Of a DNA stretch of 64,000 nucleotides, positions 50,968 through 59,856 are shown in pieces. A program made the position numbers and the translations under genes. This DNA comes from Thiobacter sp. AK1 (GTDB lineage Bacteria; Pseudomonadota; Gammaproteobacteria; Burkholderiales; Thiobacteraceae), in contig NZ_JBAJEX010000003.1 of NCBI RefSeq assembly GCF_039822265.1, positions 205,857-269,856 of the forward strand, in the 5' to 3' direction. Under the pieces are notes generated by a model that searched no databases, was not told where the DNA came from, and was given only the letters and a program-made list of their open reading frames with translations. Positions within the stretch are counted from its first letter, which is position 1. The number at the start of each line of letters is the position of its first letter.

Positions 50968-51881
50968 GCCTGTATGCGGTGCTGGGCGAGACTGAGCTGG
51001 AGATCATCACCTGGCTCGATGGCCTGACCATGCGCTATGCCGCTGACTACGCCGAGCAGGGGCTGATCGGCGGCAAGAGCCTGCTGCAATACACTGGGCA
51101 CCGCCCAGACGAGGTGACCATCGAGGCGCGGCTGCACGCGGCCTGGTGCAATCCCGCCGACGAGGTGCGCGCCATCAAGGAGCGCATGGACGCGCGCGAG
51201 CCGCTCGCCTTCGTGCTGGCCAGCGGTGAATACCGCGGCGTGTTCGTGATCACCGAGGCCGAGGTGACCACGGCGCAAACCGATGGCGCGGGCCGCGCAA
51301 TCGCCTTCGAGCTGCGCTTGTCGCTCAAGGAGTACATCGGCGATCCGGCCGAGCCGAACCCGCCTGGCGTGGTGACCGCAGGCTACCGCATCCCGGTGGG
51401 CGCGGCGACGGTGGACGACTTCGACCTGATCGACGCCGCGCCGGTGGCTTCTCCCGGCGGGCTGGCGGCGGCTGTGGCCGACGGCATCGCCGCGATCGGC
51501 CGCGCGGTGACCGTGGCGGCGGATGTGGCAAGCCTTGCCAGTCTCGCCGCGCGCGCGCCGGATGCTGCGCTGCTGGCGCTGCCCGGCGTGGTTGGTAGCG
51601 TTACGACGCTTGCCACTGGCATGCCCACGCAGGCGTTCGATACGCTGCGCAGCGTTGCACAGGTAGCAAGCGATGCCGTCACGTTTTACGGTGCGTTGAA
51701 CACGGCAAAAAGCCAGTTCGAAGCCTGTGCTGGCGCGCTCGGGTCTGGGTTGTCCGGGATGTCCAGCGCGCTCTACTCGATGCGCTACGGTCTCGACACG
51801 CTCCAGGGCGCGCGTGGCGCGCTCGACCGCATCGGCGCGCAAGCCGCCGCGCGTCTGCCGCTCGATGAGGTGTGGGTATGA
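50964..51881 (+). CDS. P2 gpU-like tail protein with C-terminal extension
   Basis: A 305-residue protein. The first 135 residues match P2 GpU (MSLYAVLGETELEIITWLDG, GVFVITEAEVTTAQTDGAGR). The rest is a Gly/Ala-rich helical extension that P2 lacks. It follows the tape measure gene with a four-base overlap and should act at the tail terminus or baseplate junction. Confidence 0.85.
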   Translation: MSLYAVLGETELEIITWLDGLTMRYAADYAEQGLIGGKSLLQYTGHRPDEVTIEARLHAAWCNPADEVRAIKERMDAREPLAFVLASGEYRGVFVITEAEVTTAQTDGAGRAIAFELRLSLKEYIGDPAEPNPPGVVTAGYRIPVGAATVDDFDLIDAAPVASPGGLAAAVADGIAAIGRAVTVAADVASLASLAARAPDAALLALPGVVGSVTTLATGMPTQAFDTLRSVAQVASDAVTFYGALNTAKSQFEACAGALGSGLSGMSSALYSMRYGLDTLQGARGALDRIGAQAAARLPLDEVWV

Positions 51882-52093
51882 GCGCGCTGCTGCACACCAC
51901 GCGCGAGGGCGAGCGCTGGGACGCCATCGCCTGGCACTACTACCGCGACGTGCGCGAGATGGCGCGGCTGATCGCCGCCAACCCGCACGCGCCCAGAAGC
52001 GGCCGGCTGCCCTCCGGGCTCACGCTCGCCATCCCCTTGATCGGGCGGCCGCTCGCCGTCTCTACCGCAGGACTGCCGCCATGGAAGCGCTGA
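51878..52093 (+). CDS. P2 gpX-like tail protein with LysM-like fold
   Basis: A 71-residue protein, MSALLHTTREGERWDAIAWH, then YYRDVREMARLIAANPHAP and LPSGLTLAIPLI. The WDxIAxxYY and IAANP pattern is LysM-like, as in P2 X. It overlaps both neighbours and would bind within the baseplate hub. Confidence 0.88.
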   Translation: MSALLHTTREGERWDAIAWHYYRDVREMARLIAANPHAPRSGRLPSGLTLAIPLIGRPLAVSTAGLPPWKR

Positions 52094-53097
52094 CGCCTGC
52101 CGTGAAACTCATCTACAACGGTCGCGATATCTCGGCGGACATCGCGCCGTATCTCATGCGCGTGGTCTATGCCGACCGCCTCTCGGGCGAGGCGGACAGC
52201 CTTGATGTGGAGTTGGCCGAAACCGACGCGGTGGCGAGCCGCTGGCTGTCCGACTGGTACCCAGATAAAGGCATGGAGCTCAAGCTCTCTTACGGCTACG
52301 CCGGGCGGGCGCTGATGGACGCTGGCGGCTTCGACGTGGATGAGATCGAGATCGACAGCCCGCCGCTGACGATCCGCATCCGCGCGCTGGCCACGGGCAT
52401 CTCGCGCGCGGTGCGCACGCGTATCGGCAAAGCCTACGAGCGCACGACGCTGGCCGCGATCCTCGACCAGATCGCCAAGCGCATCGGCGCGAAGCGCCGC
52501 GGCGAGGTGGCGGCGATCCCCATCGACCGCGCAACGCAATACCAGGAGACCGACTGGGCCTTTGCCGTGCGGCTGGCGCGCGAATACGGCTACGCGCTCA
52601 AGCTGACCGACAACAACAAGACGCTGGCGGTGCTGAAGCTGGGCGAAGCGCAGGAGCCGGTGCGCAGGCTTGCCCCCGGTGACATCTCGCGCATCGCCTA
52701 TCGCGACCGCATCACCGAGGTTCCGCAGCGCACCGAGCTGCGGCACCACGACGCCAAGACCGGCAGGCTTATAGTCTACGGCGTGCAGCACGGCGTCATT
52801 GTGCCGGAAGGTGAGGTGGTCGCCGCCGATACGAAAAAGCGCCATGTGCGCGCCAAGACGCCGGAGCAAGCCAAGGCCATCGCCGAGGCCGAGCAGGCGC
52901 GGCATGAGATCGACAAGACCGGGCTGGAACTCGCGCTGCCCGGCGATCCGCTGCTGGTAGCGGGTGCCTGCGTGGATGTGACAGGCTGGCAGCGCATCGA
53001 CGGGCGCTATCTCATCACCGAGGCGCGGCACGAGATCACCCGCGACGCGGGCTATGCAACGACCATCCAGCTCAAGCGCATCAAGGAGGCGGCATGA
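52081..53097 (+). CDS. P2 gpD-like baseplate hub protein
   Basis: A 338-residue protein from the ATG at 52081 (MEALTPAVKLIYNGRDISAD). It contains DWYPDKGMELKLSYGYAGRA and RATQYQETDWAFAVRLAREY, typical of P2 D / Mu gp44-type hubs. It forms the trimer that carries the spike encoded next. Confidence 0.92.
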   Translation: MEALTPAVKLIYNGRDISADIAPYLMRVVYADRLSGEADSLDVELAETDAVASRWLSDWYPDKGMELKLSYGYAGRALMDAGGFDVDEIEIDSPPLTIRIRALATGISRAVRTRIGKAYERTTLAAILDQIAKRIGAKRRGEVAAIPIDRATQYQETDWAFAVRLAREYGYALKLTDNNKTLAVLKLGEAQEPVRRLAPGDISRIAYRDRITEVPQRTELRHHDAKTGRLIVYGVQHGVIVPEGEVVAADTKKRHVRAKTPEQAKAIAEAEQARHEIDKTGLELALPGDPLLVAGACVDVTGWQRIDGRYLITEARHEITRDAGYATTIQLKRIKEAA

Positions 53098-53687
53098 ACG
53101 AGACAATCCGTGAGGCGCTGGCCACCCTCAAAATCGGCTTCGTCGCAGCACTCGATGCGAGCGCGCACCGCGTGCGTGTGCGCCTGCCCGATCTGGACGA
53201 TCTGGAAACCGATTGGCTGCCGGTGCTCGCCATGCGCACGCGCCGCGACCGTATCGAGCATCTACCAGATGTGGGTGAGCATGTGGCCGTGCTGCTCGAT
53301 GCGCACGGCGAAGACGGCGTGGTGCTCGGCGCGCTTTACTCCGCGCGCGATCCGGCGCCGGGCGGCGGATCCGACATCACCGCGGCGCGCTTTGCCGACG
53401 GCACGACCGTCGAATACGACCGCGCGGCGCACCGTCTGCGCATCTCCGTGCGCGGGCCGGTGGAGATCGATGCCGACGGGCCGGTAACGCTCAAGGCGCC
53501 GGCAGTCACGATCGACAGCCAGCAGGTGACGGTGACCGGGCATCTTGCCGTGCAAAACGGTCTGTCCGTCACTGGTGGCGCTGGCGCGGCAGCGACGATC
53601 GCCGGCAACGTGCATGTCACCGGCAGCATCGATGCGACCGGCTCGATCATGGACGCGGGCGGTAACTCCAACCATCACAGCCACTGA
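53094..53687 (+). CDS. P2 gpV-like baseplate spike
   Basis: A 197-residue protein with an OB-fold start (RVRVRLPDLDDLETDWLPVL) and a repetitive beta-helical stem (VTLKAPAVTIDSQQVTVTGH). The apex ends GGNSNHHSH. The final His-rich tip fits the metal-binding apex of P2 V / Mu gp45 spikes that pierce the outer membrane. Confidence 0.92.
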   Translation: MNETIREALATLKIGFVAALDASAHRVRVRLPDLDDLETDWLPVLAMRTRRDRIEHLPDVGEHVAVLLDAHGEDGVVLGALYSARDPAPGGGSDITAARFADGTTVEYDRAAHRLRISVRGPVEIDADGPVTLKAPAVTIDSQQVTVTGHLAVQNGLSVTGGAGAAATIAGNVHVTGSIDATGSIMDAGGNSNHHSH

Positions 53688-53689
53688 CC

Positions 53690-54046
53690 ATGACGACCTT
53701 ACCCGCATCCGCCCACTGGCAGCCGGCACTTGGCGGCGATGGCTTCGTCGAGGGCATCGACGACATCCGCCAGGCGATCGCCATCATCCTGCGCACGCCG
53801 GTCGGTTCTGATCCGCTTCGGCCAGACTTCGGCAGCCGGGTCTGGCAGTATCTGGACTGGCCCATCGACCGCGCGCGCCCGCACGTGGTGCGCGAGACGG
53901 TGGAGGCTATCCGCCGCTGGGAGCCGCGCGTGAAGGTCACGCGCGTGGTGGTTGCGCTCGATGCAGAGGCCGCACTCAAGATCACCGCGTATTTCCGCCT
54001 GGCATCGAGCGGCCCTGAAATCAGCGCCGAGGTGCGACCGAAATGA
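53690..54046 (+). CDS. P2 gpW / T4 gp25-like baseplate wedge protein
   Basis: A 118-residue protein with IRQAIAIILRTPVGSDPLRP and DFGSRVWQYLDWPID, the gp25-like lysozyme-fold signature without catalysis. It sits between spike and gpJ genes as in P2. Confidence 0.93.
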   Translation: MTTLPASAHWQPALGGDGFVEGIDDIRQAIAIILRTPVGSDPLRPDFGSRVWQYLDWPIDRARPHVVRETVEAIRRWEPRVKVTRVVVALDAEAALKITAYFRLASSGPEISAEVRPK

Positions 54047-54855
54047 CCGAGCTGCTCAAGGTCATCCCAGACGATCCGGCGCAGGTGACTGCCGAGCTGG
54101 TTGCGGCCTACGAGGCCGCCACCGGCAAGACGCTCTACCCGGCGCAGGTCGAGCGACTGCTGATCGACCTCATCGCCTACCGCGAGACGCTGCTGCGCGC
54201 CGCGATCAACGATGCCGCGCGGCAGAACCTGGTGCGCTTCGCGCGCGCGCCGATGCTCGACTACCTGGGCGAACTGGTCGGCGTGGCGCGCCTGCCGGGC
54301 GAGGATGACGCGCGGCTGCGTTCGCGCATCCTCGAAGCGCCGGAGGCGTTTTCGGTGGCCGGGCCGCGTCTCGCTTACCGGCATCACGCCATGCGCGCGC
54401 ACGCCTCCATCGTCGACGTGGCCGTGGTCTCTCCAGAGCCTGGACTGGTGCGTCTTTATCCGCTCACCGACACCGGCCTGCCATCCGCAGAAATCAAGGC
54501 GCTGGTGCTCGCCGCCTGCTCGGCTGAAGATGCGCGTCCGATCTGCGACACGGTCGAGGTGGCCGACCCGCAAGACATGCCGTTTGCTGTCGACGCGCGG
54601 CTGACCGTGCTGCAAGCCTATGACGCAGAGGTCGTGCGCCAGGCGGCGCTGTCCAGCGTCACCGCGCACTGCGAGGCGATCCGTCGCCGCCTGGGGGCGG
54701 ACGTGACTCGCTCGGCGCTAATCGCCGCGCTGCATGTGGAGGGGGTGCACTCGGTGCAGCTTGTCGCACCGAATGCGGACATCATCGCGCCGGTGATGGC
54801 CTGGACGCATGCCAGCGCCATCGCCGTGACCGTGACGGGAGTTGCCGATGGCTGA
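54043..54855 (+). CDS. P2 gpJ-like baseplate protein
   Basis: A 270-residue protein. The segments LLIDLIAYRETLLRAAINDA, FARAPMLDYLGELVGVARLP and LSSVTAHCEAIRRRLGADVT are features of the gpJ family. It overlaps gpW by four bases and gpI by eight. Confidence 0.93.
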   Translation: MTELLKVIPDDPAQVTAELVAAYEAATGKTLYPAQVERLLIDLIAYRETLLRAAINDAARQNLVRFARAPMLDYLGELVGVARLPGEDDARLRSRILEAPEAFSVAGPRLAYRHHAMRAHASIVDVAVVSPEPGLVRLYPLTDTGLPSAEIKALVLAACSAEDARPICDTVEVADPQDMPFAVDARLTVLQAYDAEVVRQAALSSVTAHCEAIRRRLGADVTRSALIAALHVEGVHSVQLVAPNADIIAPVMAWTHASAIAVTVTGVADG

Positions 54856-55888
54856 TCCGATCGCCCCGGACGTGCTCGCGCTCGACCCGCGCTTCGGGCC
54901 GCTGGCCGAGGCGACGCAGCGCATTGAGCGCCTGCCGCTGGGTGGCCTGCTCACCTATCTGGTGGCCGCCGTGCCGAGCGGCTACCTGCCTGAGCTGGTG
55001 CGGCAGTTTCACATCGCGGGCATCGAGGGCGGACGGTTCGCCGCCACCGACGACGAGCGCCGCCGCCTGATCCGCGAGTCCATCGCGCTGCACCGCAAGA
55101 AGGGCACGCCCTGGGCGATCCGGCGCGCGCTGGCGCAGATCGGTGTTGAGGCCGAGCTGATCGAGCCGCGCGATGTGCGCCGCGCCTATGCCGCGCTCAA
55201 CCCGCTGCGTCTCGATGGCGCGTGGCGTCTCGATGGCGCAGGCCATGTGCTCAAGGCGGTCGAGATCGCCAGCGGCCTGCCGTACATCGAGCACTGGGCG
55301 ACCTTCCTTGTGCGCATCAACCTCGATCTGGCGCGCGGCTACGACATGGCCGCCGTGCGCGAGGCCATCCGCGAGTGGGCGCCTGCGGCCCGCCATCCGG
55401 TGCTGTTCTACTGGCTGGCGCAGGACTACCGCCAGCCGCTGGCCGCCGACCAGCATCTGCTGCTCGACAAGCGCATCTGCCAGCCCTATCGCTGGCCTGG
55501 TGCGGCGCTGCACGGCTGCCCTGGCATGGCCTGGCGCATCGGGCGCGCGCCGGCGCTCGATGGGCGGGCCTTCGGCTTTCGGCTGGGCGCATCGGCCACG
55601 CCCACCCAGCGCCTTCGCGCCCGGCGCTGCGGGTCTGACGCGCGGGTCGTCAAGAGCGCATCGGCGCGCGTGTGGCCGGCAGCGCGCCTGCCCGCGGTGC
55701 GCGCGCGCCGTCTCGATGGACGCTGGCGCATCGGCGCGGAATGTCATATCGGGCGCTTCACGCTCGATGGGCGGCCTCTGGCGCACGCGCGCTTTGCCGC
55801 ACCAAGCAACGGCCTGACAGTCTCTGGCCGCTGGCGCATCGGCGGCCCCATGCAGCCTGATTTCGAGATGAGGAGCATCCATGTCTGA
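54848..55888 (+). CDS. P2 gpI-like tail protein with repeat-rich C-terminus
   Basis: A 346-residue protein from the ATG at 54848. The first 190 residues match the tail protein I family (DDERRRLIRESIALHRKKGT, PWAIRRALAQIGVEAELIEP). The last 150 residues are longer than P2 I and contain LDGR/WRIG repeats (RRLDGRWRIGAECHIGRFTL). It would join baseplate to fibre. Confidence 0.88.
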   Translation: MADPIAPDVLALDPRFGPLAEATQRIERLPLGGLLTYLVAAVPSGYLPELVRQFHIAGIEGGRFAATDDERRRLIRESIALHRKKGTPWAIRRALAQIGVEAELIEPRDVRRAYAALNPLRLDGAWRLDGAGHVLKAVEIASGLPYIEHWATFLVRINLDLARGYDMAAVREAIREWAPAARHPVLFYWLAQDYRQPLAADQHLLLDKRICQPYRWPGAALHGCPGMAWRIGRAPALDGRAFGFRLGASATPTQRLRARRCGSDARVVKSASARVWPAARLPAVRARRLDGRWRIGAECHIGRFTLDGRPLAHARFAAPSNGLTVSGRWRIGGPMQPDFEMRSIHV

Positions 55889-56261
55889 AGCCACTACCCT
55901 GGACGCCTTTCGCGCGCGGCTTGCTGCTGCCGTGGCGGGCGAGGCCGCCTGCCCGGTCGTCACCCACATGGCATTTGGCCGCGGCGGGCACACCGCCAGC
56001 GGTGCGGCCAAGCCGGTCGACGCCAGCCGCACTGCGTTATACGACGAGCGGCTGCGCAAGGCCGCCACGAGTATCGATCGACCTAGCCCCACCGAGGTGC
56101 GTGTCAAGGGCGTCATCACCGAGGCCGAGCTTGTCGGCGAGACCGTCTCCGAGGCCGCGCTGGTGGACTCCAGCGGCCAGCTTATCGCCATGAAGACCTT
56201 CGCGCCGAAAGTGAAAGAGGCAGACGAGCGCATCGAGATCACCCTGACCCTGCGATTCTGA
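55881..56261 (+). CDS. Tail-collar / fibre N-terminal-like protein (gpH N-domain, DUF3751-like)
   Basis: A 126-residue protein containing VTHMAFGRGGHTASGAAKPV and LVGETVSEAALVDSSGQLIA, the pattern of the N-terminal domain of P2-type tail fibres. Here it is a stand-alone protein directly before the fibre gene, so it probably adapts the fibre to the baseplate. Confidence 0.82.
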   Translation: MSEATTLDAFRARLAAAVAGEAACPVVTHMAFGRGGHTASGAAKPVDASRTALYDERLRKAATSIDRPSPTEVRVKGVITEAELVGETVSEAALVDSSGQLIAMKTFAPKVKEADERIEITLTLRF

Positions 56262-56274
56262 CAAGGAGTACATC

Positions 56275-58872
56275 ATGACCCTGCCCAATCCGACCATCAC
56301 GCCGATTCCGAATAACGAGCCCGAGGCCGTGCCCAGCCTGTGGAACACGCGCTACGCCGAAATCGACGCCAACTTCGCCAGCCTCGACACGCGCACCACG
56401 GCGGTGGAGGGCGAGATCAGCGGCGCGCGCGCGGGTCGACCGAATCTCGGCGCGGCGATTACCGACATCATGAACAGCCTGGGCATTCTGTCTGGCACCG
56501 TCTCCGGGCTGGCCAGCCCGGCATCGGTGCAGCAGGCGGTAAGCCTGGACTGGCTCTACCGCAACCGCAAGATCGTCTTTGAGCTGTTCGCTGACGGCTA
56601 CCGGCTGCGCAACATTGGCGAAGTCGCCGTCACGAACGGCGTGATGGGCGACGACTCGATCGACGTGGCTGACACCAGCGGCTTTCGCGTGGGCTGGGAC
56701 TACCTCATCAAGGACGGCGCGAATATCGAGACGGTGCGCATCGCCGCCATCCTTTCGCCCACGCGCCTGCGTCTCACCAGCAACCTGACTCGCAACTACG
56801 GTTCTACCGCGCGCTTCGTCGGCCAGACCGCCCCGGCGCGCACCGGCGGCGGCATCAGCGCGGCGGTGGGTGACCGCTGGATCAGCAAGGTGATCAACCT
56901 CGGCGACGACAACGACACGCGCTCCGTGGTGATTCGCCGGACGCACAACGCGTCCAATGTCAGGCTGTATTTCCGCGATGCCTACACAACCGCCTGGACG
57001 GAGCGGCCGTGGATTTATAAGCGCGTCGGCGCGCCAGATACGCCTATCCCGGACGGCTTCGCCGATTACGAATACACCGTGCCCATGCGGGGAGACGGCT
57101 TCCTGCGCCTGGTCGTCGAAGACGATGCATGCGACATACTGCACATCGTCGGCCTGGGCACGGTCACCGGCTTGACCGGGCTCATGAACCCCGGCCTTGC
57201 GCCGGATGCGCCCGCCATCTCCAACCCGGCCAACGGCGCGACCAACATCGGCGAGACGCCGACGCTGGCCATTGCCGGCTACAGCTCGCCCGCTGGCAAC
57301 CCGTTTGCGGCAGCCGAGTTCCAGGTCTCGACCAGCAACACTTTCGCCACGGTGCTGCATTCCAGCGGCTGGACGAGTGCGCAGAGCTACACCATGCCAG
57401 CCGGTGTGCTGGACGCTGGCACCACCTACTACGTGCGCGCGCGGGTCAAGGACAGCGCCGGGCTCGTGTCTGCATTCGGCGCGACATCGAGCTTTACCAC
57501 CAAGGCGAGCTTCGCGTACGTCAACACGCCGGCGATCACCAGCCCGACCAATGGCGCGACAGACATCCCCGAGACGCCCACGCTCTACAGCAGCGCGTTT
57601 GCCGCCACCGGCGGCAGCGACACGCATGCTGCCAGCCAGTGGCAGATCCGCTTGGCAAGCGGCACCTGGGCGAGTCCACTGCACGATTCCGGCGAGACAG
57701 CAACGGCCAAGACAAGCTATCAAGTGCCGTCCGGCATCCTGCAAGCAGGCCAGACGCAATATGTGGCGCGCGTGCGTCACAAAGGCGCAACGCTGGGCTG
57801 GTCGGAGTGGAGCGCAGACGTGCGCTTCACCACCAAGCAGCAGTTCGCTCAAATCATCGGCCTGGTGCTGGTCACTCCAGGCGGCGGGGCTGGCACCTGG
57901 CAGCGCGTCGACGAAAACTTCAATGCCATCTCCAACCCGGGCGCAGCGTGGTTCAACAACCACCCGACATATGCTGGCATCGTAACGCAGACCATTGACG
58001 GTCAGGCGATGGTCAAAATCCCGAAGTTCTACTTCAAGGCCGGGACCGTGCCGTCGGGGACTTATGCCGGCAAGACCTACTGGATGATCTCTGACCAGCC
58101 GGTCAGCGGATTTGCTGTCCACCCGGCTTTCAAGACAGCCTCAGGAACGGAGGTCGATCAAATCTGGGTCGGGAAATATCAGGCGAGCTACGACGGGTCG
58201 AGCAAGGCGCAGTCCGTCGCAGGCGTCGCGCCGATGGTCTCAATGGACTTCCCCACCGCGCGCGCACGCGCCTATGCCCGCAATACCGGCGGCGTGACGG
58301 GCTTTCGCTTGTGGTCGGTCTACGACCTCTCGGCCATCCAGATGCTCGCATCCATTGAGATGGGCGGCGCGGACATGCAGTCGCTCATCGGCCAGGGCCG
58401 CGTGAGCCAGTCCAGCGCGGCCAACGTGGATGCTTCCGACGTGGCACAAGCCACATGGCGCGGCATCGTGGGGCTGTGGGGGAACGTGTGGCAGATGGTA
58501 GACGGCCTGAAACGTAATGGCGGGTCGTGGTGGAAATGGACTTATAACGCTCCTGGAAACGCGACGACGAATGATTTTTCGACTGGGTATACCAACACCA
58601 ATGTCTCTTGCCAGACGTCATTTGGCTACACCGTGAATTTTGACGCGACGCTGCTGTCTGCCGGAATATTCGCAACATCGACAGTCGATGGCACTGCTAG
58701 CAATGGCTCGACAGGGGACTATTTCTGGAGCGACGCTGACACCGTTGATCAAATCGCCTACCACGGCGGCGCCTGGGGCGACGGCGCGGGCGCCGGGCTG
58801 TTCTGCCTGTACGTCTACTACGCGCCGTCGAACGCGGACAGCTACTTTGGTGCCCGCCTGGCGAAGGTGTAA
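56275..58872 (+). CDS. Tail fibre / receptor-binding protein with DGR variable region
   Basis: An 865-residue protein. Residues 1-300 are a fibre stem. Two fibronectin-III-like modules follow (around 305-400 and 415-525, each opening with SNPANGATNIGETPTL or TSPTNGATDIPETPTL). The C-terminal 320 residues form a formylglycine-generating-enzyme/C-type-lectin-like domain (GIVGLWGNVWQMVDGLKRN). Its last 36 residues (HGGAW to the end) repeat as two near-copies downstream and are the retroelement variable region. AAGGAG precedes the ATG. This would be the variable receptor-binding tip, like Mtd of Bordetella phage. Confidence 0.92.
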   Translation: MTLPNPTITPIPNNEPEAVPSLWNTRYAEIDANFASLDTRTTAVEGEISGARAGRPNLGAAITDIMNSLGILSGTVSGLASPASVQQAVSLDWLYRNRKIVFELFADGYRLRNIGEVAVTNGVMGDDSIDVADTSGFRVGWDYLIKDGANIETVRIAAILSPTRLRLTSNLTRNYGSTARFVGQTAPARTGGGISAAVGDRWISKVINLGDDNDTRSVVIRRTHNASNVRLYFRDAYTTAWTERPWIYKRVGAPDTPIPDGFADYEYTVPMRGDGFLRLVVEDDACDILHIVGLGTVTGLTGLMNPGLAPDAPAISNPANGATNIGETPTLAIAGYSSPAGNPFAAAEFQVSTSNTFATVLHSSGWTSAQSYTMPAGVLDAGTTYYVRARVKDSAGLVSAFGATSSFTTKASFAYVNTPAITSPTNGATDIPETPTLYSSAFAATGGSDTHAASQWQIRLASGTWASPLHDSGETATAKTSYQVPSGILQAGQTQYVARVRHKGATLGWSEWSADVRFTTKQQFAQIIGLVLVTPGGGAGTWQRVDENFNAISNPGAAWFNNHPTYAGIVTQTIDGQAMVKIPKFYFKAGTVPSGTYAGKTYWMISDQPVSGFAVHPAFKTASGTEVDQIWVGKYQASYDGSSKAQSVAGVAPMVSMDFPTARARAYARNTGGVTGFRLWSVYDLSAIQMLASIEMGGADMQSLIGQGRVSQSSAANVDASDVAQATWRGIVGLWGNVWQMVDGLKRNGGSWWKWTYNAPGNATTNDFSTGYTNTNVSCQTSFGYTVNFDATLLSAGIFATSTVDGTASNGSTGDYFWSDADTVDQIAYHGGAWGDGAGAGLFCLYVYYAPSNADSYFGARLAKV
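58762..58872 (+). repeat. DGR variable region (VR) at the end of the tail fibre gene
   Basis: Last 36 codons plus stop of the fibre gene. Aligned codon by codon with the template repeats it differs at 14 bases, all in positions 1 or 2 of ten codons (nine NNC codons plus an ATT/TTT pair). The flanking codons, including GCGCCGTCGAACGCG and the 3' end GGTGCCCGCCTGGCGA, are identical. The invariant GC-rich 3' end would be the initiation-of-homing site. Confidence 0.9.
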
Positions 58873-58883
58873 TGCGTCAAGAC

Positions 58884-59309
58884 ATGACGAATCACGACTC
58901 AAGCGCCGCGCCGACGCGCGGCGCGTCGCCCAGCCACGACGGGCGCTTGCCGCAGGCATATGTCGAGCTGCTCACGCTGCTCGAGGACATGGATGTTTAC
59001 GTGCACCAGATCACCCAGCATTGGCCGAAGGCGGAGCGGCACGGACTGGCCGCAGATGCGCGGGCTCAGGTGACAAAGCTTCACCGGCTTGCGGCGATCG
59101 CCTGGAAGCGCAAGAGCAAGGCGGGCGCTCTATTCGATCTCGATGTCGAGGTGTATGTGCTCAAAGTACTGATCCGCAAGGCATATCGGCTTGGCTACAT
59201 CAACGCCAACCGGCTGGATGTATGGAGCCGTCATGCGGCGGAACTGGGTCGTCGTGTCGGCGCGTGGCTACGCTACGAGTCGGCCAAGACGAAGGGGAGC
59301 GACCTGTGA
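58884..59309 (+). CDS. avd: Avd-like DGR accessory protein, copy 1
   Basis: A 141-residue basic, all-helical protein of the four-helix-bundle Avd family, which forms a pentamer and works with the DGR reverse transcriptase. Helical stretches are YVELLTLLEDMDVYVHQITQ, AQVTKLHRLAAIAWKRKSK and VYVLKVLIRKAYRLGYINA. I choose the ATG at 58884. An in-frame ATG at 58872 exists, but the second copy has a stop codon at the matching place. Copy 2 is identical except Asn3/Ser3. Confidence 0.87.
   Translation: MTNHDSSAAPTRGASPSHDGRLPQAYVELLTLLEDMDVYVHQITQHWPKAERHGLAADARAQVTKLHRLAAIAWKRKSKAGALFDLDVEVYVLKVLIRKAYRLGYINANRLDVWSRHAAELGRRVGAWLRYESAKTKGSDL
58903..58924 (+). promoter_or_regulatory. Hairpin/cruciform downstream of VR
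   Basis: A perfect 9-bp stem GCGCCGCGC/GCGCGGCGC with a 4-nt loop (CGAC), 30 bases after the fibre stop codon and inside avd. Bordetella phage DGR needs such a 3' hairpin for target recognition. Here a second copy lies at 59450-59471, after TR1. Confidence 0.65.
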
Positions 59310-59419
59310 ACGGCGGCAACTGGGGCAACGGCGCGTACGCCGGGCTGTTCTGCCTGGGCGTCGACGGCGCGCCGTCGAACGCGTACAGCAACATTGGTGC
59401 CCGCCTGGCGAAGGTGTAA
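59309..59419 (+). repeat. DGR template-like repeat, copy 1 (TR1)
   Basis: Begins AACGGCGGCAACTGGGGC directly at the avd1 stop codon. It is identical to TR2 over 103 bases. Its right flank, however, is the VR-type flank (AAGGTGTAATGCG and the avd start). It therefore looks like a TR/VR hybrid made by unequal crossing-over. It is also open as a small frame ending at the same TAA as VR. Confidence 0.85.
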
Positions 59420-59430
59420 TGCGTTAAGAC

Positions 59431-59856
59431 ATGACGAGTCACGATTCAAGCGCCGCGCCGACGCGCGGCGCGTCGCCCAGCCACGACGGGCGCTTGCCGC
59501 AGGCATATGTCGAGCTGCTCACGCTGCTCGAGGACATGGATGTTTACGTGCACCAGATCACCCAGCATTGGCCGAAGGCGGAGCGGCACGGACTGGCCGC
59601 AGATGCGCGGGCTCAGGTGACAAAGCTTCACCGGCTTGCGGCGATCGCCTGGAAGCGCAAGAGCAAGGCGGGCGCTCTATTCGATCTCGATGTCGAGGTG
59701 TATGTGCTCAAAGTACTGATCCGCAAGGCATATCGGCTTGGCTACATCAACGCCAACCGGCTGGATGTATGGAGCCGTCATGCGGCGGAACTGGGTCGTC
59801 GTGTCGGCGCGTGGCTACGCTACGAGTCGGCCAAGACGAAGGGGAGCGACCTGTGA
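59431..59856 (+). CDS. avd: Avd-like DGR accessory protein, copy 2
   Basis: Second copy of avd, 141 residues, exactly 547 bases after copy 1. Only one amino acid differs (Ser3 for Asn3). Three base differences lie within the first 30 bases around the start, and the remaining 400 bases match. The upstream in-frame ATG is followed by CGTTAA here, which confirms the internal start. The near identity points to a recent duplication. Confidence 0.87.
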   Translation: MTSHDSSAAPTRGASPSHDGRLPQAYVELLTLLEDMDVYVHQITQHWPKAERHGLAADARAQVTKLHRLAAIAWKRKSKAGALFDLDVEVYVLKVLIRKAYRLGYINANRLDVWSRHAAELGRRVGAWLRYESAKTKGSDL

